This document shows positions 1 through 6,619 of a stretch of 9,329 nt of DNA, piece by piece. Under the pieces are notes generated by a model, which saw nothing but the letters and a program-made list of their open reading frames with translations, ran no database searches and was not told the origin of the DNA. The DNA comes from a bacterium (GTDB taxonomy: Bacteria; KSB1; UBA2214). Each line of letters starts with the position of its first letter. Positions within the stretch are counted from its first letter, which is position 1. A program made the position numbers and the translations under genes. The stretch covers positions 1-9,329 of the forward strand of contig JAKQKF010000500.1 in assembly GCA_029560815.1 (NCBI GenBank), written 5' to 3'.

Positions 1-120
1 CGTCATCCGGATGGAAGGCAGACTTATGTCTCTATGCATACAAGAGATCTGCCAATAGGTACCTTGAAAAGCATTCTACACCAGGCAAACCTCACTTTAG
101 AGGAGTTCGAAGCACTTTAG
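1..120 (+). CDS. hicA: HicA-family toxin, C-terminal fragment (5' end outside window)
   Basis: Reading frame 1 is open from the first base to a TAG at 118-120 and gives 39 residues. They match the C-terminal half of HicA (YcfA-type, double-stranded RNA-binding-like fold): a HPDG turn, a beta strand with a following His, then LPIGTL, SILHQANLT and a final EEFEAL. In the family this is the characteristic 'G-T-L-x-x-I-L-x-x-A-x-(I/L)-T-x-E-E-F' ending. HicA is a small (about 60-80 aa) mRNA interferase of type II toxin-antitoxin systems, neutralised by HicB. The catalytic His region lies upstream of the window. No hicB follows the stop codon, so the antitoxin, if present, should lie upstream (hicB-hicA order). 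GC is about 45%, below that of the genes downstream, which fits a mobile or accessory origin. The family call is firm; completeness and activity cannot be judged. Confidence 0.85.
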   Translation, partial: RHPDGRQTYVSMHTRDLPIGTLKSILHQANLTLEEFEAL

Positions 121-140
121 CAGCCATCGAATCGATGATT

Positions 141-177
141 CTCCTGGCAGGAGTGGGTTCGATTCCCGTCACCTTCA
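141..177 (+). other. tRNA 3'-end-like fragment (T-arm and acceptor strand only)
   Basis: The segment holds a canonical T-arm: stem 153-157 (GTGGG) against 165-169 (CCCGT), enclosing the 7-base loop TTCGATT at 158-164. A seven-base CACCTTC (170-176) and an A at 177 sit where the acceptor 3' strand and discriminator base would be. Just upstream, CTCCT (141-145) can pair with AGGAG (149-153), like a class II variable arm, though it competes for base 153. No partner for the acceptor strand (GAAGGTG) and no D-arm or anticodon arm can be placed at the right distance upstream, so this is not a whole tRNA. The likely readings are a tRNA 3' remnant left as an attachment site by an integrated element, or chance resemblance. 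The terminator directly after it is what a native tRNA gene would have. Confidence 0.35.
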
Positions 178-184
178 CAACAAA

Positions 185-218
185 GCCCCGGCATTCAAAT
201 GATTGCCGGGGCCTTTTT
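185..218 (+). terminator. Rho-independent terminator after hicA / tRNA-like fragment
   Basis: A perfect 8-bp GC-rich stem (GCCCCGGC at 185-192 with GCCGGGGC at 205-212, extendable by one A-T pair inside) is followed by a T-run at 214-218. The loop is about 10-12 bases. It is oriented to stop + strand transcription coming from hicA or the tRNA-like segment. On the opposite strand it is followed by only three Ts, so it may be a weak terminator for the convergent secreted-protein gene that ends at 309. The stretch from 219 to 308 shows nothing else recognisable. Confidence 0.85.
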
Positions 219-308
219 ATTTTCATTCGGCGAGTTCAAGGTGATACTGCGCAATGGGAAAAACAATCAGACTGCAGCGGTCCCCTCATCATCCACTGCT
301 GCTTGAGA

Positions 309-2135
309 TCATCGGATGATCATCATCTTCCCGATTTCCCTTTGGTTGCCGGCCTCTAACCTGATCAGATACAAGCCGCTCGCTACACTCCCACCTTGCG
401 CATCTGTTCCGTCCCAAGACACCACATGCCGTCCGGCTTGCCTCTGCTCGTCGACCAAAGTAGTAACTCTCCTGCCGGCAAGATCATAGATCGTCAATCG
501 GACATGAGTGTTCCCGGGCAGATCGAACAGCAAAATGGTCCCGGAATTGAAGGGATTGGGATAATTTTGCAGGAGCTGAAAAGAGGTTGGCAACATGCTC
601 GGGTCGTGCGCCGGTGCATGGGTTACGACCATGTAGCCGGCGTATTCACGCGCTTTTCGGGTGAAAAACTTCAGCGCAGTGAGGCTGGCGAGGCGGTCTG
701 CTCCCAGAGCTGCTGTCATAACAATTGTGACCTCCTGGGTGTCGCCGAGTACCATCCGGAAATGGCCACTGCTGAAGGTGATCTGCCGGTTGCCTGGGAA
801 TTCATCCAGCCAACCAGTGCCGGAGACCGGATCGCCGGTCATGGAAAAACGGACGGGCAGACCTGTGGCGGGGTTATGAAAGGGATCGGGTGGAGTGACT
901 GGACGGGGGCGGAAACCACACAGGATGTTATAGTAGTGCAGTGTCCCGTCATATTTACCGGTTGTGGGTTGAGAATCCGTGTCGCCTGTCCGGTCGACCC
1001 AGCTTGCTGTCATGGGCAAATTCCGGAATCCTCTGCGCGCCTTAAAGTCGAAGCAGGCCCAGTCATCGGTATTATCGCTGACTACGATGGGTCCGTAGAG
1101 CAGCGAATATCCGAATGCGGGCGGTCCGATACCATATCTGGTGTGATAGATCGTGTCAAGGAATGTTGAATTATAGCCATACATCATCTGCAAGCTGGTA
1201 TCGGTGCCGGCGAAATCGTCGTCGAAGCTGCCGATGTCGATATCGCTATAGAGACCGATCGCCAAACTGTCGATGACCGCGTAAGCGGGAGTGCTCTGTG
1301 TGCCTTTGTAGATTATTTTGGTCCGACGGTAAACGCTGTTTTCCAGATCGGGCTGATCATAACCCCACAAGGTCACCTGTACCTCCAGCCCGATGGGGGG
1401 CGAACCGTAAAGAGCAAGGGTTCGTTCGGAATCCAGATCATTGGCGACGTACCAGACGACCTGTGCCGCATTCAGCAGACCAGGTTCCTCGTTTTCCTCC
1501 TTGCTGCCGTTTTGATTTATATCGTAGAACGGAGCGCCTTTTTGCCATGGCCATTCCAGTCTATCCTTCCCATAACGCGTGCGCAAAGAATCAGCCACCG
1601 CCTTCAATTCATCCGTGCTGTAGCGAAAATGGCGGAGGGCTGCGTCCGGCTGCGAGACGAGGAGGGTGAAGGCCTCCGGGGTCAGGTCGGCGGTTTGCCA
1701 GTCCGCGCGGTAGCGCCAGACCCGGTTGACAATGGCAGCCGTCGGATCCTCAGCCACGCCCGGCGTCAGGATTGCTCCAGGCTGCAGCCCGGTACGCAAG
1801 GTGCTGCCGCCCACCCGTAGAACAGGCGTATGGCCATCGTGAACAAATCCGCCCCAGACAATTCCGTCTGCATAGACCAGGCCAGCCGGAACGCCATAGG
1901 GGTAGATCGCGCCCCAGGGAATCGGGCTTGGGCTGGACTGCATGAAAGGATTGAACGAAGTCATGCCATCAGCCTGGGTCCACAGAACCAGTTTGTTGAT
2001 ATTGATCAGGCCAGCCGCAGGATTTCCCGTTTGCTGGACCTGGTCCGGATGCGCATTTGCAGCGATGGCTGCCGCTTTTTCACCGGATGCAATCAACACC
2101 ATGCTCATCAACAACGACAGTATTTTGGGATTCAT
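309..2135 (-). CDS. Secreted T9SS type A sorting-domain protein, 608 aa
   Basis: The likely start is the ATG at 2133-2135, preceded at 7 bases by GAGAAG; the frame extends six codons further to a TTG with no better site. Residues 1 to about 28 form a signal peptide: a Lys at position 4, a hydrophobic ILSLLMSMVLIA core, and Ala-rich cleavage options. The body (about 30-510) resembles a large uncharacterised secreted family of Calditrichota/KSB1-like bacteria. Recognisable pieces are ADGIVWGGF, TLRTGLQPG, a Ca-binding-like DINQNGSKEENE (from residue 205), VWYVANDLD, YGSPPIGLEVQVTLWGY, and DDDFAGTDTSL (305-315). Residues 516-608 are a T9SS type A / FlgD-like sorting tail: LQNYPNPFN at 522-530, then VRLTIYDLAGRRV, and a final SGLYLIRLEAG plus a basic end. 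By family knowledge the tail directs transport across the outer membrane and is removed or anchored at the surface. No catalytic motif is seen and the function is unknown. Confidence 0.9.
   Translation of the reverse strand: MNPKILSLLMSMVLIASGEKAAAIAANAHPDQVQQTGNPAAGLININKLVLWTQADGMTSFNPFMQSSPSPIPWGAIYPYGVPAGLVYADGIVWGGFVHDGHTPVLRVGGSTLRTGLQPGAILTPGVAEDPTAAIVNRVWRYRADWQTADLTPEAFTLLVSQPDAALRHFRYSTDELKAVADSLRTRYGKDRLEWPWQKGAPFYDINQNGSKEENEEPGLLNAAQVVWYVANDLDSERTLALYGSPPIGLEVQVTLWGYDQPDLENSVYRRTKIIYKGTQSTPAYAVIDSLAIGLYSDIDIGSFDDDFAGTDTSLQMMYGYNSTFLDTIYHTRYGIGPPAFGYSLLYGPIVVSDNTDDWACFDFKARRGFRNLPMTASWVDRTGDTDSQPTTGKYDGTLHYYNILCGFRPRPVTPPDPFHNPATGLPVRFSMTGDPVSGTGWLDEFPGNRQITFSSGHFRMVLGDTQEVTIVMTAALGADRLASLTALKFFTRKAREYAGYMVVTHAPAHDPSMLPTSFQLLQNYPNPFNSGTILLFDLPGNTHVRLTIYDLAGRRVTTLVDEQRQAGRHVVSWDGTDAQGGSVASGLYLIRLEAGNQREIGKMMIIR
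546..572. repeat. 27-base exact repeat, copy 1 (encodes LQNYPNPFN)
   Basis: These 27 bases are identical to 3728-3754. Both copies encode the nine-residue sorting motif LQNYPNPFN, on the minus strand, with every codon the same, in two otherwise divergent proteins. It is a shared coding module rather than a transposable repeat. Confidence 0.9.
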
Positions 2136-2233
2136 GATATTTCTTCTCGTCAAATGTGCTCTTTTTACAGCCGTTTTATCAAGGAATCCAAGAGGCTTGG
2201 CCCTTGACCAACAGTAAATACCCTTTCCATTTG

Positions 2234-2262
2234 ATAATAACGAACCGAATTGAATTAGTCAA
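2234..2262 (-). promoter_or_regulatory. Sigma70-type promoter of the 608-aa secreted protein
   Basis: Read on the minus strand, a -35 box TTGACT (2262-2257) is followed after exactly 17 bases by a -10 box TATTAT (2239-2234). Both match the consensus in five of six positions. Transcription would start near 2227 and leave a leader of about 90 bases before the ATG at 2135. The surrounding DNA is AT-rich compared with the genes. Apart from this and the terminator at 2381-2419, the roughly 300-base gap between the two minus-strand genes holds nothing else I recognise. Confidence 0.75.
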
Positions 2263-2380
2263 CCATTTATTAAAAGAGTTGGAATCAGGGGGAGGAGGGG
2301 TGCTTTCTGCTGATTACAGGCAGGGAAGAGTATCTGCGCAAGAGGGTTCAGCAACGGGGCGTGATGCATGTTAAAACGTA

Positions 2381-2419
2381 AAAAGCCCCTGATCTGGCAC
2401 AAATCAGGGGCTTTTTTTT
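2381..2419 (-). terminator. Strong stem-loop terminator of the DUF4197 gene (bidirectional)
   Basis: A perfect 13-bp stem pairs 2381-2393 with 2403-2415 around a 9-base loop; its core is AGCCCCTGAT / ATCAGGGGCT. It lies about 20 bases past the stop codon of the minus-strand lipoprotein gene. On that strand the stem ends in a five-T run (complement of 2384-2380). On the + strand it is followed by eight Ts (2412-2419), so it would stop transcription in both directions and insulate the lipoprotein gene from the promoter at 2234-2262. Confidence 0.88.
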
Positions 2420-2438
2420 GGCTGCTGCAGGGCCGCGT

Positions 2439-3182
2439 CTAGCCGCGGATGGCCGATCCGAAGACCTTCTGCAGGAGCTCGGTCACCCGTGCGGCCGGGT
2501 CCTCCCGGATCTTTTTCTCTTCCTCTCCGATCAGATAAAAGAGCCCTTCCAGGGCCTTGCCGGTGACGTAGGCCTCCAGATCCGGATCGATCGCCTTTGA
2601 GGAGGATGAGCCGCCGCTGACCGCCCGGGCCATATTGTAGGCCGTCACCACGGGAGTCCAGTACCTGGTCACATTGACGGTCTTTAGTGCATTTCCAACC
2701 ACGGGGGTGAACTCGGCGGTAAGAGCGGCGGTGGTCTTGGTCTTGAGATAATCCGTGGCGGCGTAATCTGAGCCCCTGAGGATCTTGACGGCTTCGTCGA
2801 TGGTCATGGAGGTGATGGCGTTTTTAAAGATCGGCAGCGCCTTTTTAGAGGCCTCCTCGGCGGCGCGGTTGAGGGAGGTCTCGAACTGGTTGACCAGATT
2901 ATTGAGGCCGGCATCCTCGAGGGTTTTTTTAACCTGGATGGCCTCCTGGGGGAAGGGGATCCTGATGGTACTGTTGAGGTTAAAGCCGTCGCTCCTGGAG
3001 GCTGTGGAGGAGGAGTTGGTCGCGCCGACGACGAGGGCCTCCTTGAGGCCGGCGATGATCTCTTCAGTGGTCAGTCCGCCGCCAGCGGCGCTGGCCAGTT
3101 CGGGGAGTATCGTCGCCAGTTCGGCGCAGCTGACCAGGGCGAGGCCGGCCAGGAGGAGAACAAGCAGAGCGTACTTTTTCAT
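2439..3182 (-). CDS. DUF4197 family lipoprotein, 247 aa
   Basis: The start is the ATG at 3180-3182, with AAGGA seven bases upstream; a longer frame from a TTG six codons earlier has no such support. Residues 1-18 are a lipoprotein signal (MKK, a Leu/Ala-rich core) ending in the lipobox LVSC, with the lipidated Cys at residue 19, so the protein should be membrane-anchored on the periplasmic side. The rest follows DUF4197 from end to end: LTTEEIIAGLKEAL, DGFNLNSTIRIPFP, LNRAAEEASKKALPIF, the MTIDEAVKILRGSDYAATDYL segment, FTPVV, then DPDLEAYVTGKALEGLFYLI, EEKKIREDPAARVTELLQKVFG. The length is typical of the family, which is widespread in Gram-negative bacteria and has no established function. 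It is probably monocistronic, with its own promoter-like element (3276-3304) and a strong terminator (2381-2419). The family call is firm; no role should be inferred from the neighbours. Confidence 0.93.
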   Translation of the reverse strand: MKKYALLVLLLAGLALVSCAELATILPELASAAGGGLTTEEIIAGLKEALVVGATNSSSTASRSDGFNLNSTIRIPFPQEAIQVKKTLEDAGLNNLVNQFETSLNRAAEEASKKALPIFKNAITSMTIDEAVKILRGSDYAATDYLKTKTTAALTAEFTPVVGNALKTVNVTRYWTPVVTAYNMARAVSGGSSSSKAIDPDLEAYVTGKALEGLFYLIGEEEKKIREDPAARVTELLQKVFGSAIRG

Positions 3183-3275
3183 GATGGCATCCTTTCTCAA
3201 AGGGTCCGCCGGCCCGGGGCCGTAAATTATTAAAAAAAGACAGCACTTTGCACGTGATTGGTATGTTTACAAGAT

Positions 3276-3304
3276 AAAATAAAGGATAACTTTGAAAAAA
3301 GCAA
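3276..3304 (-). promoter_or_regulatory. Possible promoter of the DUF4197 lipoprotein gene
   Basis: On the minus strand TTGCTT (3304-3299) and TATTTT (3281-3276) are separated by 17 bases, in an AT-rich stretch about 95 bases upstream of the ATG. The -35 box keeps only the TTG of the consensus, so the call is weak. A GC-rich, partly self-complementary stretch (about 3205-3222) lies in the predicted leader between this element and the ribosome binding site. Confidence 0.35.
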
Positions 3305-3317
3305 GAGTAGTGATCCT

Positions 3318-3358
3318 GATAGAGGAGCTGCTCGTGGCAGCTCCTTTAGCTGTCTATC
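3318..3358. other. Two-tier inverted repeat of unknown role
   Basis: An inner perfect 9-bp stem (AGGAGCTGC at 3323-3331 with GCAGCTCCT at 3337-3345, 5-base loop) sits inside an outer GATAG / CTATC pair (3318-3322 with 3354-3358). An unpaired 8-base bulge separates the tiers on one side only. Neither strand has a T-run after it, so it is not a standard terminator. It lies between the terminator of the 948-aa gene and the possible promoter of the lipoprotein gene. It could be an operator, an RNA processing site or a second stop for read-through. Confidence 0.5.
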
Positions 3359-3436
3359 GTTTTCCTGTTGCTGTCGCCGGGGAGGCCACAGCTGAAAGCA
3401 GCATCACTTCTCTGGGCGGCATGAGATCATTGCAGG

Positions 3437-3474
3437 AAAAGGCCCCAGGCGCGGTCGAGCGCATGGGGCCTTTT
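3437..3474 (-). terminator. Terminator of the 948-aa repeat protein gene
   Basis: An 11-bp perfect stem pairs 3437-3447 with 3464-3474 (AAAAGGCCCCA / TGGGGCCTTTT). After one mismatch it continues as a GCGC/GCGC pair (3449-3452 with 3459-3462) around a 6-base loop. It lies about 35 bases past the minus-strand stop at 3509. The four Us at its base are part of the stem and the tract is short on either strand, so efficiency may be moderate. The rest of the gap from 3183 to 3508 holds the elements listed separately and no convincing gene. Confidence 0.7.
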
Positions 3475-3508
3475 CCCAACAGCGGTGCAGCCGGCATGCT
3501 ATATGCTG

Positions 3509-6355
3509 TCAGCGCAGCAGGAGCATTTTTTCCCAGGTCGTCCCCTCATCGCTTTGCAGGCGGATGAAATAGAGTCCGCTCGCCCGGGTGCTGTTCCAGA
3601 TGATTTCGTGCCAGCCAGTAGTGTGCGGGGCATCGACCGGCTGCGCCACCTGCCGACCGAGACGGTCATGGATGGTGATCCGCACCCGGCCCGCTGTCTG
3701 CACGGCATAGCGGATGGTTGTGCTGATATTGAAGGGATTGGGATAATTTTGCAGCATGGCCGGCCGGGGAATGGTGATGGCCGCTGCGGTTGTAGGGGCA
3801 TAACAAGAGAGATCAAAGGCAGACCAGCCATAGCCCAGCTGATTGGCCGCAAAATAAAAACGGCCATTGATATCTCCCAGCATGCGCGAGGCGCTCGCCT
3901 CCGTGACCGGCCAGGCCCCGAGCAAGCCCCCCTGGTCATCCAAGCCGAGCACTTCACGCCGGCCGGCGCCTGCCTCTGTCAGCAGCCAGGTGCAGCCCTG
4001 GCGGTCCACCAGGCCATCGAGAAGCATCCGGCTTCCGATGACGGTGCGCCAGAGCACCTTGCCCTCTTTATCGATACGGGTGACAAAATAGTGCTGCGCT
4101 TCCGGGCCCTCCCAGTAATAGCCGGCTGCCGTGGCTTGGCCGTGGGAATCGACCGATAGAAGATTGGTACGGACAAATCCCTGCGGATCACCCTCGACGA
4201 TCTGCCAGAGCCGTCTGCCCGCCGGGCTGAATTTGGCCAGTACGCCCTGCCGGCGTACGCCGGCCTGCAAATCCGAGGTATAACTCCACAGCCAGATGTT
4301 CTGCTCCGGATCGATGGCCAGCTGTTCAGGCCGGTCGTAGGAGGTGGCACTGCGGTTGTACCCCGCCCGCCAGAGCAGCTTGCCATCGGGATCGTATCTG
4401 AGAATTTCCCGATTCTTGCCCACGGTTGCGACGCAGGCATGGCCCGATGCGTCGATGGCCAGTGCGATGGGATGGTCATCCGATGGGGCGTCCCCAGAAT
4501 AGACGGCCTGCCAAATCAGCCGGCCGCCGGGATCGAGCTTGAAGGTATAAACATCGCCGCCCGGATCCGCAGCAGCCGGGGTGCGATAGAATGAGCCGGT
4601 GACGACAAGATTACCCTGCTGATCGAGAGCCTGATCTGCGATTGTGCAGGAGTATTGTTCGACGGCCGTCGCAGTTTTCGACCACAACAGCTGTCCCCCT
4701 GCGCTGATGCGCACGATGACAAAGAGATCGCGTCCTTGCTTATCCTTGCCGGTTCCACCGGCATAGGCGGCGCCACCCCGGTCGACACTGAGAAATTGCA
4801 GCGCGGCGTTGCCCGCTTCCAGTCCTGCCAGGGGCAGCCGCCAGAGAAGCGCGCCATCCGGCTTCAGGACGGCCAGAAAGGTGCTGCTGATCTCTCCCTC
4901 CATACTTCCCATACTTCTGCCGAGGAGATAGAGGCAGCCAGAGGCATCCACCTGATAATCGATCCATAGATCCCTGGAAGTCATTTCTCCGCCGGCGTTC
5001 GCCTGCCAGGAGCTCTTGCCCGCACTATCGAGGCCAAGGACCAGGAGCCGGTCGTTAGCGGTTATGGCATCGCGCTGCTCACCCGCAATGATGCATCGTC
5101 CATCCCCGGTCACAGCCATGGCCGCGCCTTCGGCTTCAAACGATTCTTCGGACAGGGCCGGAAAAAAAGAGTCCCATGCCAACACTCCGGAAGGATCGAA
5201 TCGGCAGATCAGCAGCCGGCGGTGCTCTTGCCAGTCTTCGGTGGTGGAGGCCAGATAGAGTCCATCCGGACGGCCGAGTGCCAGGGTATGGATCGCATTG
5301 ATATTCAGCCAACCCCGGGTGTAGCCGGTCTGCCACAGTTTTTTTCCATCGTTGGCATAGCAGATGAGCACGATCGCAGTGGAATCTCCGTCCGTGGCCT
5401 GGCGGCCGGCGACGTAAAGGCGGCCGCTGTCGTCGCGCGCGAGTATGCCCTGGATCCCCGTTTCGAGACCGGTTTCATGGCGTGCGCTCCAGACCAGTCT
5501 GCCCTCAGCGGTGAAGGAGAGCGTCAGCAGGTCATTTTTGTAACTTTCCGGCGGATTGCTGCTAGTCAGGATGCAGCAGCCGCCTTGCGGATAGACTGTC
5601 ATTTGCGGGGGAGTGTAGCTGCCCGGTTCGTTGTAGCTGCTGCGCCATTGCAGCGTTCCTGAAGTGTCAAATTTCCATACAAAGAGGTTTTCTGTCGGCT
5701 GGTAATTAATCCCGGCAGCATAAAGCGCGCCTGTGCTGTCCATTCCGATCGCGTCGCAGAGATATTCTCCTGCGCCATCCTCGCGGTGCTGCCAGAGCAG
5801 CTCCGCGGAGGGACTGTAGCGCAGCAGGATAATATCGTCTTGCACGGTGAGGGCGAGATGGATCTGGCTGAAACGATCAGCGATCATGCTGACCCTTGCC
5901 GGAACGCTTCCCGCTATCCCGCCACAGCGCACCTCGTTCAGGAGAACACCCTCCGGATCGTACCAGAAAAGGCGCAGGGCGGAATCGGGGTGCGAAGTGG
6001 TGGCGGCGAGGACGATTTGCTGCCGGGGGGTGAGGAGGCAGGCCCGCGGGAGAAAATCCCCCGGGTAGCCCGGATGGCTGCGGCTCCAGAGCAGTCGGCC
6101 TGTTGAGGAGTATTTTTGCAGGAGCAGAGCGGTGCCGAAAGGCGTTGAAGTTTGAAAACCGCTCACGTAGACGGCGCCGGAAGTATCGCTGACTACCTGC
6201 GTCCCCCAGGCTTCGCCCGCAGCCTGACCCGAGGCCTCGGTAAAATGCCAGATGCGCTGCGGCACATCACTGTTCAATGCTGCCGTCAGCGGCGGAGGCA
6301 TCGCGATGCAGGCGGTCAGCAGAATCAGGTATAAAATTATCCTGGAAGCAGACAT
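3509..6355 (-). CDS. Secreted beta-propeller-repeat protein with T9SS sorting tail, 948 aa
   Basis: The chosen start is the ATG at 6353-6355, with GGAG seven bases upstream and a proper signal peptide (Arg at residue 5, then IILYLILLTACIA, with possible cleavage near LTAA at 23-26). The frame stays open 68 codons further up, but that part reads as non-coding and covers the likely promoter. From about residue 45 to 850 the protein is a chain of about 15-16 divergent units of roughly 45-60 residues. Each pairs a D-x-x-G-x-x-Y-x-A-G strand with a Y/F-D-x-x-G-x-L-x-W strand; examples are DSTGALYAAG with DTSGTLQW, and DDSGRLYVAG with YANDGKKLW. This is the pattern of SBBP/PQQ-like beta-propeller blades, enough for two propellers. 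Residues 867-948 form the T9SS type A / FlgD-like tail (LQNYPNPFN at 868-876, VRITIHDRLGRQV, SGLYFIRLQSD, basic end). It is probably exported to the cell surface or medium. No enzyme motif is seen; binding or structural roles are guesses. Confidence 0.9.
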   Translation of the reverse strand: MSASRIILYLILLTACIAMPPPLTAALNSDVPQRIWHFTEASGQAAGEAWGTQVVSDTSGAVYVSGFQTSTPFGTALLLQKYSSTGRLLWSRSHPGYPGDFLPRACLLTPRQQIVLAATTSHPDSALRLFWYDPEGVLLNEVRCGGIAGSVPARVSMIADRFSQIHLALTVQDDIILLRYSPSAELLWQHREDGAGEYLCDAIGMDSTGALYAAGINYQPTENLFVWKFDTSGTLQWRSSYNEPGSYTPPQMTVYPQGGCCILTSSNPPESYKNDLLTLSFTAEGRLVWSARHETGLETGIQGILARDDSGRLYVAGRQATDGDSTAIVLICYANDGKKLWQTGYTRGWLNINAIHTLALGRPDGLYLASTTEDWQEHRRLLICRFDPSGVLAWDSFFPALSEESFEAEGAAMAVTGDGRCIIAGEQRDAITANDRLLVLGLDSAGKSSWQANAGGEMTSRDLWIDYQVDASGCLYLLGRSMGSMEGEISSTFLAVLKPDGALLWRLPLAGLEAGNAALQFLSVDRGGAAYAGGTGKDKQGRDLFVIVRISAGGQLLWSKTATAVEQYSCTIADQALDQQGNLVVTGSFYRTPAAADPGGDVYTFKLDPGGRLIWQAVYSGDAPSDDHPIALAIDASGHACVATVGKNREILRYDPDGKLLWRAGYNRSATSYDRPEQLAIDPEQNIWLWSYTSDLQAGVRRQGVLAKFSPAGRRLWQIVEGDPQGFVRTNLLSVDSHGQATAAGYYWEGPEAQHYFVTRIDKEGKVLWRTVIGSRMLLDGLVDRQGCTWLLTEAGAGRREVLGLDDQGGLLGAWPVTEASASRMLGDINGRFYFAANQLGYGWSAFDLSCYAPTTAAAITIPRPAMLQNYPNPFNISTTIRYAVQTAGRVRITIHDRLGRQVAQPVDAPHTTGWHEIIWNSTRASGLYFIRLQSDEGTTWEKMLLLR
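3728..3754. repeat. 27-base exact repeat, copy 2 (encodes LQNYPNPFN)
   Basis: Identical over 27 bases to 546-572. It lies in the same position within the sorting tail of the second secreted protein and encodes the same nine residues with the same codons. The DNA on either side differs, so identity stops almost exactly at the motif borders. Confidence 0.9.
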
Positions 6356-6385
6356 TGCCTCTCTCCGCCTGGTTGGTATGTTATT

Positions 6386-6412
6386 TGACGTCCACTGACG
6401 TAAATTTGCGTT
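6386..6412. promoter_or_regulatory. Direct-repeat cluster, candidate operator
   Basis: TGACGT occurs at 6386-6391 and again at 6396-6401, exactly ten bases apart, and a degraded copy (TGCGTT) follows at 6407-6412. The ten-base phase puts the copies on one face of the helix, as for tandem binding of a dimeric or response-regulator type activator or repressor. The cluster sits in the predicted leader of the 948-aa gene, 30-60 bases before its ATG. No regulator gene is in the window. Confidence 0.3.
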
Positions 6413-6491
6413 ACTGATCAGCTGGACGCCAGTAGCGTGGAAGAACAACCAAACGCCTGTGCTGTTGGCTTTGCGCACACTCTCTACGATA

Positions 6492-6520
6492 AAAATAGCT
6501 AATCGAGCGGGGAGAATCAA
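6492..6520 (-). promoter_or_regulatory. Probable promoter of the 948-aa secreted protein gene
   Basis: On the minus strand TTGATT (6520-6515) and TATTTT (6497-6492) are spaced by 17 bases, each matching the consensus in four of six positions. The start of transcription would be near 6485, giving a leader of about 130 bases that contains the direct repeats at 6386-6412. The element lies inside the upstream extension of the open frame, which is a further reason to place the true start at 6355. Confidence 0.5.
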
Positions 6521-6619
6521 GTGAAAACAACATCGGCCAGGCGATTGCATGCACCCCATTCCAACAGGATGCAGCGGCTGCCGCAGGCCTATGCGGAGTT
6601 ATTTGAAAAATTTAAGAAA

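Noticed and set aside
100..180. A complete tRNA gene
   Set aside because: The T-arm is good, but no acceptor 5' strand, D-arm or anticodon arm can be formed in the upstream 80 bases, which are also occupied by the end of hicA.
396..1169. 257-aa open frame on the + strand
   Set aside because: It is antisense to the 608-aa secreted protein, including its conserved sorting tail. It has no recognisable domain and no ribosome binding site.
3292..3567. 91-aa frame with AAAGGA before a TTG start and a signal-like N-terminus
   Set aside because: The hydrophobic stretch is broken by two Glu residues. The frame runs through the terminator hairpin at 3437-3474 and then over the 3' end of the 948-aa gene, and no family is recognisable. 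Its start region is better explained as AT-rich promoter DNA for the opposite strand.
3485..4159. 224-aa open frame on the + strand
   Set aside because: It is antisense to the sorting tail and last propeller units of the 948-aa protein, with no domain of its own.
6356..6559. 68-codon N-terminal extension of the 948-aa protein
   Set aside because: The extension would bury the signal peptide, covers a good promoter with a 17-base spacer, and reads like untranslated DNA. The inner ATG has a ribosome site and a proper signal peptide.
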